DNA from: Planctomycetaceae bacterium
GTDB taxonomy: Bacteria; Planctomycetota; Phycisphaerae; UBA1845; UTPLA1
Direction: 5' to 3'
NCBI GenBank assembly: GCA_006969385.1
Contig: CP030884.1
Span: forward strand, 3,286,001 to 3,350,000
Length of the DNA: 64,000 nt
This document shows, piece after piece, positions 53,064 through 60,335 of the stretch. Position numbers and translations under genes: made by a program. Numbering within the stretch: position 1 is the stretch's first letter; each line of letters opens with the position of its first letter. The notes under the pieces are model-generated. The model saw nothing but the letters and a program-made list of their open reading frames with translations, was not told where the DNA came from and searched no databases.

Positions 53064-53624
53064 TTAGCCGGCCGGCGTCATACGCATATCGCGCCGATCG
53101 GAGTCGTCGTTCTTCTTCCCACCATCTTCGAATAGCTCGACGGCACCGGGCACATCGGTGTAGATCACCCCACCGTTGTTGGCACCCGCAACGCCGCCGT
53201 TTTTCACGCGCGACTGAATGCGTCGTTGATCATCCAGCATGCGCTTTATTTCCTGCGGGCCGGGGGCCGCGTTCTTGTAATCTTCCAAGTACCGGTCGTA
53301 TAGGAACGACCGAGCGGCTACGAGCTTTAAGCGACTGTCGTTGGGCTGATACTGATAGACCCAAACGTTGTTGCTATCCACGTCGAGCATGAATAACCCG
53401 TAGCTGTCTTCATCGAGCTGGCCGGTGAAGGCGAAAATCCCGCGGGCACCCACCATCGATGAATTTTGTGCGTTGGCCGGTTGGATCAGCGTGGAGCCGG
53501 GTTGTCCGACGATCAGCGCGGTCGCGATGATGGCCAGCAAAATCGCAATGATCCAAAAAACCGTTTGCTTACTCTGTGGAGCAGGCTGCGCAATCACAGC
53601 CGCCTTGGCGTGCGGTCGATGCAT
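53064..53624 (-). CDS. Membrane-anchored hypothetical protein
   Basis: The 186-residue protein has one N-terminal helix (VFWIIAILLAIIATALIVG) and an extracytoplasmic part with GIFAFTGQLDEDSYGLFMLDVDSNNVWVY, a strand-rich segment also seen in unnamed planctomycete proteins, then a charged helix and a Gly/Asn-rich tail. No catalytic motif is recognised. It precedes the DNA-binding/membrane protein on the same strand and is probably co-transcribed with it. Confidence 0.7.
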   Translation of the reverse strand: MHRPHAKAAVIAQPAPQSKQTVFWIIAILLAIIATALIVGQPGSTLIQPANAQNSSMVGARGIFAFTGQLDEDSYGLFMLDVDSNNVWVYQYQPNDSRLKLVAARSFLYDRYLEDYKNAAPGPQEIKRMLDDQRRIQSRVKNGGVAGANNGGVIYTDVPGAVELFEDGGKKNDDSDRRDMRMTPAG

Positions 53625-53780
53625 GGTAGGTCCCCGTGTTGTGGTGTGACGTCCTTCCCCCAAAGGTAAGCCAGCAACGTCTAATTATACGTTCGGCAGG
53701 TCCAAACTCAAGATTTACACAGGTTTGCGTCAGCCGTAGCGGGCGGTGGCGATGGTTTGCGGACCGACTATATTGCAGGC

Positions 53781-55250
53781 ATGAGGCGGGGTCCGCAATC
53801 GCATTTATCGAATCATATTGAGACGCGACCGATCGCCGCTCCGGTCGATGTACGGGCGTTTCGGCGTCGCTGGGCCGATTTGCGGGGGGCGGTACTGTTG
53901 GAGTCCGTCGCCGAGGATGCCTTTTTCGGGCGGTATTCGATCTATGCCGCCGAGCCGATAACGACCCTAAATTCTGAAGACTTGCGGACGCTGGGCGGTT
54001 ACGCGGCGTGGGCGGCACGGCTGCGCGCGGCCTTGCCGAATGGGTCGACGGATGTCGTTGAGTTACCTTTCGTCGGTGGTTGGATCGGTGCCTTGGCGTA
54101 TGAGGCGGGGCAATGGATCGAGCCGACGGCGCACTGGCGGCATATGCATCCGTGGATGGCGCTGGGCATGTGGCGACTGTACGACGGGGCGGTGGTGCAC
54201 GACAAAAAGGAAGATCGCTGGTGGGTGACGGCGGTCGAGGTGGAAGGGGCGTCAGGCGGCGCGGCAAAGCGACTTGATGCACTGTCGGCGCAAGTCGAGG
54301 CGTTGGGGGCGCGGGTTGAGTCGTTCGGCGCTGACGACCAAGGCGCCGATGCGGTTTCGGACGGACCTGCGGGGGATGCTGGCGCGACGACGGGGGAATG
54401 GAACTACAGCGAAGCGGAATACCTCGCGAAAGTCGCGCGGGTAATCGAATATTTGCATGCGGGCGACATCTATCAAGCCAATCTGTCGCGCCGCTTGCGC
54501 ATGCACATCGACCGCGCGGTCGGCGACGTGTATTTAGACTTGTGTCGCGCCAACCCGGCGGCATTTGCGGCGCTGGTGCGCATCGACGACGACGAGGGGC
54601 CGGCGCGTTCGGCGATACTCTCGTCGTCACCGGAACTGCTGCTCGATGTTGCGGCAGATGGCGGTTTAATATCACGACCGATCAAGGGCACGCGACCGCG
54701 CACGGGTGATGCTGCGCTTGATGAACAAGCGTCCTTAGAATTAGACACCAGCATCAAGGAACGGGCCGAACTGAATATGATCATCGACTTGGTGCGGAAC
54801 GACCTGGGCCGCGTGGCGCAGTATGGTTCGGTCGTGGTGCGCGAAGCAGGCCGCATCGAATACCATCCGACGGTGATTCACCGGACGGCTACGGTGGAAG
54901 CGAAACTGCGCGACGAACTCGATGGCTTCGATGCCTTGGCCGGCATGTTTCCGGGCGGCTCAGTGACGGGCGCGCCGAAGGTGCGAGCGATGCAGATTAT
55001 TCAAGAGTTAGAGCCGGACGCCCGTGGGGCGTATTGTGGCGCGATCGGATTCGTTAATGTGGACGGTGCAATGCGGTTCAATTTACCCATTCGCACCATG
55101 ATGATGCACGAAGGAAGCGTTGAGTTGAGCGTGGGTAGTGGAATCGTCGCGGACTCGACGCCCGAGAGTGAATTAGACGAGTTGTATGCCAAGGCGCGCG
55201 GGATGTTGCGGGCGCTGGGGATTGATGCGAGCGCGCGCGTTGAGGCGTGA
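53781..55250 (+). CDS. pabB: Aminodeoxychorismate synthase component I
   Basis: PabB converts chorismate, with ammonia from PabA, to aminodeoxychorismate for folate synthesis. Chorismate-binding motifs are GDIYQANLSRRL, SSSPELLLDV, RPIKGTRPRTGD, ERAELNMIIDLVRNDLGRV, MFPGGSVTGAPKVRAMQII and AYCGAIGFV. I take ATG 53781 (489 residues); eight extra codons are open upstream. The anthranilate synthase TrpE is the alternative, but the downstream pabC supports PabB. Confidence 0.92.
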   Translation: MRRGPQSHLSNHIETRPIAAPVDVRAFRRRWADLRGAVLLESVAEDAFFGRYSIYAAEPITTLNSEDLRTLGGYAAWAARLRAALPNGSTDVVELPFVGGWIGALAYEAGQWIEPTAHWRHMHPWMALGMWRLYDGAVVHDKKEDRWWVTAVEVEGASGGAAKRLDALSAQVEALGARVESFGADDQGADAVSDGPAGDAGATTGEWNYSEAEYLAKVARVIEYLHAGDIYQANLSRRLRMHIDRAVGDVYLDLCRANPAAFAALVRIDDDEGPARSAILSSSPELLLDVAADGGLISRPIKGTRPRTGDAALDEQASLELDTSIKERAELNMIIDLVRNDLGRVAQYGSVVVREAGRIEYHPTVIHRTATVEAKLRDELDGFDALAGMFPGGSVTGAPKVRAMQIIQELEPDARGAYCGAIGFVNVDGAMRFNLPIRTMMMHEGSVELSVGSGIVADSTPESELDELYAKARGMLRALGIDASARVEA

Positions 55251-55267
55251 TGCGCTCGGATTGTTTG

Positions 55268-55379
55268 GTCCCCCAGCCCAAGAGGGGCAGGAGCACCCCG
55301 AGCAGGGTGACTTGCGCTGTGGCACCGGTTTGTAACCGGTGAGTGTGTCACGTTGTGGCACTGATTTTTTAACCGGTGT
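55268..55379. repeat. Composite repeat between pabB and pabC
   Basis: One CCCCCAGCCC unit (55268-55297), then GCTGTGGCACCGGTTTGTAACCGGTG (55316-55341, a perfect hairpin) and a decayed copy (55353-55379). Confidence 0.8.
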
Positions 55380-55485
55380 TTCTCGATGGTACCAGGGGCG
55401 TTACTTACATGGTTACGAGCCCGCAACAACTGACGCTGACCGCTTCCATACGGGCGCGGCTCTGATGTATGGTGAATATTGAACT

Positions 55486-56370
55486 ATGTCTAAATTCGTT
55501 TGGTTGAATGGTGAATTGATCGCGGCAGCGGATGCGCGGATCAGCGTGCACGACGCGGGCTTTACCCATGCGGCGGGGTTGTTCGAGACCATGCGCGGCA
55601 TGAACGGTCGCGTGTTGTACCTCGGCGAACATCTCGAACGATTGCAAACCTCAGCCAATGCGTTGGGCTTGGGTGTGCAGGTCGATGCCGATGCAATTGC
55701 CGCCGGCATCGATGCGTTGTTGAAGGCGAATGAACTCACGGAAGCACGGTTGCGCTTGGTGGCCACGCCGGGGCACATTCCGCGACCCGGTGCCGACGAG
55801 GCGGCGGAGTTGACGCCAACGTGTTTGATCACCGCCGGGCCGTTGGCGGCGTATCCGCCCGAGCTATATCAAAACGGCATGCGCGTGTGCATCTGTCCGT
55901 ATCGGCAAAACGCGAAGGACCCGCTCGCAGGGCACAAAACGCTCGCCTATTTGCCGCGGCTGTTGTCGATGAAAGCGGCCGCGGAGCGACGGTGTAACGA
56001 AGCGCTGTGGTTTAACACGGACCTACGCTTGGCCGAGGGTTCGGTGTGCAACGTGTTTATCGTTGAGGGCGAATCGCTCATCACGCCGCCGCTCGGTACG
56101 CCGGTGTTGCCGGGGGTAACGCGGGCCAAGATCATCGAGATCGCAAAGGCCAATGATGTTGCAGTGAGCGAAGGGGAGATCATCATCGAACGATTGCTGG
56201 CGGCGACCGAAGTGTTCCTGACGGGTAGCGTGCTACAAGTGATGCCGGTGACGGCGATCGAGAAGCACATGGTCGGCAAGGGCACACCCGGTGAGTTGAC
56301 CAAACGTATGGCGGATTGGTATCAAGCGGAGATCGAACGCGAAAGCGCTGGGCATGGCCAAACAGACTAA
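55486..56370 (+). CDS. pabC: Aminodeoxychorismate lyase (class IV aminotransferase)
   Basis: PabC releases p-aminobenzoate and pyruvate. It is a fold-IV PLP enzyme: VWLNGELIAAADARISVHDAGFTH at the start, the PLP lysine in AGHKTLAYLPRLLSM near residue 152, and LAEGSVCNVFIVEGE, LPGVTRAKIIEIAK and EVFLTGSVLQVMPV at the cofactor site. Length 294. D-amino acid or branched-chain aminotransferase is possible, but the pabB neighbour favours PabC. It overlaps the Nif3-like gene by 17 bases. Confidence 0.85.
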   Translation: MSKFVWLNGELIAAADARISVHDAGFTHAAGLFETMRGMNGRVLYLGEHLERLQTSANALGLGVQVDADAIAAGIDALLKANELTEARLRLVATPGHIPRPGADEAAELTPTCLITAGPLAAYPPELYQNGMRVCICPYRQNAKDPLAGHKTLAYLPRLLSMKAAAERRCNEALWFNTDLRLAEGSVCNVFIVEGESLITPPLGTPVLPGVTRAKIIEIAKANDVAVSEGEIIIERLLAATEVFLTGSVLQVMPVTAIEKHMVGKGTPGELTKRMADWYQAEIERESAGHGQTD

Positions 56371-57508
56371 GCGAAAAACGAATCGAACATACACGATTGC
56401 CAGTTTGAATGCGGCGATGGAAGCCATCGCGCCGACATGGGCTGCCGCTGACTGGGATAACGTCGGCTTACTCATCGGTAGTGCCGCTTGGCCGCTGACG
56501 CATTTGATGTTAACGATCGATATGACGGCGGCAGTTCTGGACGAAGCGCTCAAGAGCAAGGTCGATGCGATCTTGTGCTATCACCCGGTGGTATTTAAGG
56601 CGACCAAGCGCTTGCTTGTCAGCGATCAAAGTCAGGAAGGCATGGCCGCCGCGCTGTTGAGCGAACGGATCGCCGTGTACTCGCCCCACACGGCGCTCGA
56701 TGCGGCACCGGGCGGCACCAATGAAACGTTAGCGACGATGGCTGGTGCAACAAATCTGCGCCCGTTCCGCACGGCCTTAAAGCCGGTGCGCGAATGCAAA
56801 CTCGTTACGTTTGTGCCGCACGATCAACTCGATATCGTCTCGGAAGCCTTGTTTGCGGCGGGCGCGGGACGGATCGGTGATTATGAAAAGTGCAGCTATC
56901 GCCTCGATGGCAACGGCACGTTTTTCGGCACCGATAGCACCAACCCCACCGTCGGCCGGCGCGGCCAACTCGAGACCGTTGCCGAAATGCGCTTGGAGGT
57001 AGTCGTACCGCTGCGTGCTTTGCCGCAAGCGGTGGCGGCGCTGATCGCTGCGCATCCGTATGAAGAACCGGCCTACGATGTGTATCCGTTGCAGGCGACG
57101 CCGCAAATGGGTGTGGGGCAGGGGCGCATCGGCGACTTGCCGCCGAAGACGACGGCGGGGGCAGTGTATGACGCCTTGGCGCGGAAGTTGAAGGCACCGC
57201 ACGCGCTGATGGTTGGCAATGCGCGACAGAAGGTGCGCCGCGCGTTCGTATGCGTTGGCTCGGCGGGGACGATGCCGTTGGCGACGGACGAGGGTGGTTG
57301 TGGCGTCGGCGATCTAGTCATCACGGGTGAGATAAGACATCACGACGCGTTGACGTATCAGCGCCGCGGCGCGACGGCGATTGCGTTGGGGCATTGGACG
57401 AGCGAACGACCGGCGCTGAAGCCGTTGGAGACGATGATCAAGACGGCGCTGCCGGGTTTAACGACGATGTTGTCGAAGAAAGATGCGGAGCCGTTTGGGT
57501 TGGGTTAG
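56354..57508 (+). CDS. Nif3-like dinuclear metal center hexameric protein
   Basis: Member of the NIF3/DUF34 family, often annotated GTP cyclohydrolase I type 2, though that activity is doubtful. Motifs: AADWDNVGLLIGS, ILCYHPVVFKATKRLL (metal His), VYSPHTALDAAPGGTNE and the C-terminal LVITGEIRHHDAL with its metal ligands and HWTSERPAL. A central PII-like insertion (KLVTFVPHDQLDIVSEALFAAGAG ... AHPYEEPAYDVY) gives the long 384-residue form. Overlap with pabC suggests shared expression. Confidence 0.93.
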   Translation: MAKQTKRKTNRTYTIASLNAAMEAIAPTWAAADWDNVGLLIGSAAWPLTHLMLTIDMTAAVLDEALKSKVDAILCYHPVVFKATKRLLVSDQSQEGMAAALLSERIAVYSPHTALDAAPGGTNETLATMAGATNLRPFRTALKPVRECKLVTFVPHDQLDIVSEALFAAGAGRIGDYEKCSYRLDGNGTFFGTDSTNPTVGRRGQLETVAEMRLEVVVPLRALPQAVAALIAAHPYEEPAYDVYPLQATPQMGVGQGRIGDLPPKTTAGAVYDALARKLKAPHALMVGNARQKVRRAFVCVGSAGTMPLATDEGGCGVGDLVITGEIRHHDALTYQRRGATAIALGHWTSERPALKPLETMIKTALPGLTTMLSKKDAEPFGLG

Positions 57509-57528
57509 TCGCGTGCGATTCTGGCGAT

Positions 57529-57710
57529 GTCCCCCAGCCCTGGAAGGGCAGGGGCACCCTGCGCTGTGGCACCTGTTTGTAATCGGTGAGTCTTTCGCGC
57601 TGTGGCACCGGTTTGTAACCGGTGGGGGCTGGAGAAACGCGCAACCTTGCAGATACCGTCTTGATGCGGTACGGAGTCGTCCCCCCGCCCCGGAGGCGTA
57701 GGGGCAGCCC
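57529..57710. repeat. Cluster of intergenic repeat units after the Nif3-like gene
   Basis: CCCCCAGCCC units at 57529-57559 and, decayed, at 57679-57708; GCTGTGGCACC-GTTTGTAA-CGGTG units at 57562-57588 and 57599-57624. Confidence 0.8.
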
Positions 57711-57747
57711 GCGTGGGGTACCCGTTACGGCCAATTAGAAGATTCAC

Positions 57748-58062
57748 GTGACGTTTTTTCAACTAGCCAATTACTGGGAAGCGGCGCTGTGGGTGGTGAT
57801 TGCGTTGGCATTCGTCGCGGCAGCATCGTGGCGACCCAAAGCGCGGCGGCGTTGCCTCATCCTCGCATTTTTCTTTGCCGCGTTTGGCGGTTCGGATGTG
57901 GTGGAAGCGCAATACGGACAATGGTGGGATCCGTGGTGGCTGTTCGCATGGAAGGCCGTCTGCGTGCTTTACTTTGCGTTCGCACTTTGGCGTTATTGGC
58001 GGCAACAGGGGAGTGCAAAAAGCGCGCAATCCACATCCAGCCCTGACGAACATCAATCTTAA
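57748..58062 (+). CDS. Small hypothetical membrane protein
   Basis: A 104-residue protein with three likely helices: ALWVVIALAFVAAASW, CLILAFFFAAFGGSDVVEA and WLFAWKAVCVLYFAFALW, with many tryptophans and the acidic GGSDVVEAQYG motif within the membrane part. I do not recognise a named family. No good ribosome binding site is seen. Protein-like composition supports the gene. Confidence 0.6.
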   Translation: MTFFQLANYWEAALWVVIALAFVAAASWRPKARRRCLILAFFFAAFGGSDVVEAQYGQWWDPWWLFAWKAVCVLYFAFALWRYWRQQGSAKSAQSTSSPDEHQS

Positions 58063-58136
58063 AAAGCATTTTACTCGCATTTTGATCACCCGATACACTG
58101 GTCGTGAAATTCGGTGCGTACGGTTAGAATAGCGGT

Positions 58137-59026
58137 ATGGCCGATGCCGATTCATCCACGTTCGATTCGCAACGCACATCGGGTAGCCATATCGACGAGT
58201 TCGCGCCCTACAACGATCTTCGTCGTCACGCACACGACGACTTGGTGCATCTGGCGGAAGACTTGGGTTTGCAACCCGACGATAACGCGTCGTCCGACGC
58301 GTTGCGCGCACTGATCGCCGCACGGATTGAGCTGTTGCGTGCCACGCCGATTGACGTGTTGCGCGAATTGGTCGTATGGGGCGGTCGCGCGGCACCAGCG
58401 GAAGCGACGCGCATGAGTTTGGCGCGAGAAATACGGTCGCTGCGCCGCTTCGATTACGATACGCTTTCACACGATGGCTTGGTCGCGTTGGCACAGTTGC
58501 GCGGCATTGCGGTCGATCCGAAAGATCACGCCGAGAAGATTATCAATCGTCTGAATGAGGCGGGCGGCTTCTGGGGCAAGGTGGATCGACAGCGCCGCAA
58601 AGTGATCGGTCGTTTTCTGGAGAAAATGATCGACGGCGTCGATGACGACGATGCCCAGGTCGCACGCGCTCAAGCCGAGTCGGCGGCCCGCGCGAAAAAC
58701 GCCTGCGACGGGAGATCGAATCCCACGGCGTGGTGGGTGGTATCGCCAATCGCTTGCGCGGCGCGGCGGATTCGTATATCGAAACCAAGCTCGACGAAAT
58801 CGAATTGCGCATCGATGCCAAGCTGGCGGAGATCGATCGGCGGCTGGCCGAATGGCGCGATCGCGAGATCGCCAACCGTTTAAAGATATTGCGGTTGACG
58901 TTGGCCTTTACGTTGGTTGTGGCGCTACTCAGCCTCGGATATAACTACTTGAAGTCCGAGGCGCAGCCATCGCGCGATAAGCCTGCAGAGAACGTCGCGC
59001 GGCAAGTTAGCGACCGCAACGACTGA
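58137..59026 (+). pseudogene. Coiled-coil, C-terminally anchored membrane protein split by a one-base frameshift
   Basis: Two frames make one protein. Frame 1 (from ATG 58137) runs to about 58700 and contains DLVHLAEDLGLQP, then a helical part ending AQAESAARAK. The second frame continues with KRLRREIESHGVVGGIANR, a coiled coil (YIETKLDEIELRIDAKLAEIDRRL) and a membrane helix (LTLAFTLVVALLSLGYNYL), ending at 59026. One A missing from the A5 run at 58695-58699 explains the break: with six A the reading is continuous. Read through, it would be 296 residues. It may be a real pseudogene, an assembly error or, less likely, programmed -1 slippage at GAAAAAC. Function is unknown. Confidence 0.72.
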
Positions 59027-59132
59027 CCTTGCGAAGAAATGTGCGGGTCCTTGTGTTTGGCCCCGCAGTGAGAATCGACTTGCAATCGTCCATACGTTTG
59101 CAACGCATTTGAAGAACGACGGCGCTCGCATC

Positions 59133-59609
59133 ATGTTTGAAAAACTCACGCCCCGCATGGAAAAGATCATTCGCATGTCGCAGCAAATCGCGCGCGAATA
59201 CGATCAGGAACACGTCGGCACCGAGCACTTGCTGCTGGCGATTCTGCGCGAGGGATCTTCCTTGGGAGCCGAAATCCTGCAGGATTCCGGTGTGGACATG
59301 GCCAAGACCAAGGCGGCCATCGACCGATTCATGCAGGCCAGCATGGAAGACACGTGGGTGTTCGGTCGCCTGCCGGGCACGCCGCACTTTCGCAACGTGA
59401 TGGCCACGGCCATCGAAGAAGCGCGACAGCTCGAAAGCAAGTACGTCTGCGCCGAGCATTTGCTGCTGGCGCTGGCGCGCGAAGAGGGCAGCGTGGCCTC
59501 GACGGCGTTGGCCGAGTTGGGCCTGCGCGCGGGGGCGATTCGGGCGAGCATCAGCAAGCGGATGACGGGCAACTCGCCCGAGACGTGCGGCGTGGATGAT
59601 GAGGATTAG
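59133..59609 (+). CDS. Stand-alone Clp N-domain (double Clp repeat) protein
   Basis: The 158-residue protein consists of two Clp repeat motifs like the N-domain of ClpC/ClpA and no ATPase: FEKLTPRMEKIIRMSQQIAREYDQEHVGTEHLLLAIL, then RNVMATAIEEARQLESKYVCAEHLLLALARE. ATG 59133 is chosen; an upstream frame start at 59109 adds eight residues. Such free N-domains can serve as adaptors or decoys for Clp ATPases; this is inference. It may be co-transcribed with the split gene upstream. Confidence 0.87.
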   Translation: MFEKLTPRMEKIIRMSQQIAREYDQEHVGTEHLLLAILREGSSLGAEILQDSGVDMAKTKAAIDRFMQASMEDTWVFGRLPGTPHFRNVMATAIEEARQLESKYVCAEHLLLALAREEGSVASTALAELGLRAGAIRASISKRMTGNSPETCGVDDED

Positions 59610-59674
59610 GGCCACGTGATCGACCCTCGACGCGTTGGTCGGCATAACAATTCAGAATCATGTGGGTGCAAGCC

Positions 59675-59808
59675 GTAGGTCGGGTCATCGACCCGACAGC
59701 CCACCGACAATTATCCTTGTTCCGTTTCCGATTCTTTGGCATTTTGCACGACTTGGTGTGATCAATCGTGTTCGCGTAACACCGCGTCGGGTCGATGACC
59801 CGACCTAC
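59675..59808. mobile_element. MITE-like element with perfect 23-bp terminal inverted repeats
   Basis: GTAGGTCGGGTCATCGACCCGAC at 59675-59697 is the exact reverse complement of 59786-59808. Each terminal repeat is itself a near palindrome around GTCGGGTC. The 134-base element has no reading frame and lies between the Clp N-domain gene and the next gene. No target duplication is obvious. Confidence 0.75.
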
Positions 59809-59906
59809 CTCCGTTCGATCAGCCGCCCGCGCGTGAAGGCCACTGGCGGATCTGCTTGCGTGAATGGTCGCCCGTTATTTCGTTTCATTTTGGCGAGGCC
59901 TTGACT

Positions 59907-60254
59907 ATGCCGACGCCCCATTGCGGACATTGCCAATACAACCTGACCGGCATCGAGGACAATCGCTGCCCCGAATGCGGCTGGTTGTTTATCGAGGCAG
60001 GCGTGAAAATCGTCGGCGAGCGTAACCGCGGTCGGCGCGAGCACATTTGGCTGGCGGTAATCTTGGGCGGGTTTTTGTTGGTGGGCATTTCGGTTTCTTA
60101 TGCGATGATGGCAAGAGCGCGCATGCAGGCGGCCGTCGCGCGCCAGAAAGCCGTGACCGCGCGGCAGCAGGCTTTGGCAGCGCAGCAGCTGCAATACTAC
60201 GAAGAAGAAACAGCTAAAAATGTCCCAGAAGAATTGAGAGATGGTTTCCGTTGA
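59907..60254 (+). CDS. Membrane protein with N-terminal zinc ribbon
   Basis: The 115-residue protein has the zinc ribbon at its start (CGHCQYNLTGIEDNRCPECGW), the same YxLxG...CPECG pattern as the 46536-49841 array but at the other end of the chain. One helix follows (HIWLAVILGGFLLVGISVSYAMM), then a coiled-coil-like tail rich in Ala and Gln (AVARQKAVTARQQALAAQQ). ATG 59907 is chosen because it opens directly at the ribbon. Function unknown. Confidence 0.72.
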   Translation: MPTPHCGHCQYNLTGIEDNRCPECGWLFIEAGVKIVGERNRGRREHIWLAVILGGFLLVGISVSYAMMARARMQAAVARQKAVTARQQALAAQQLQYYEEETAKNVPEELRDGFR

Positions 60255-60335
60255 ATGGTGAATCCAAATCGATATCGTGACGAGACGCCGCAAGCCGATA
60301 AGCAAATTATGACGGGTCGTCGCCCCGATGAATAA

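Noticed and set aside
3451..57710. Scattered repeat units as a possible CRISPR array
   Set aside because: Copies are dispersed, palindromic and irregularly spaced, with no spacers and no cas genes.
58695..58701. Programmed -1 frameshift signal GAAAAAC
   Set aside because: Not of the classic X-XXY-YYZ type and no obvious stimulatory hairpin was seen; a one-base indel explains it more simply.
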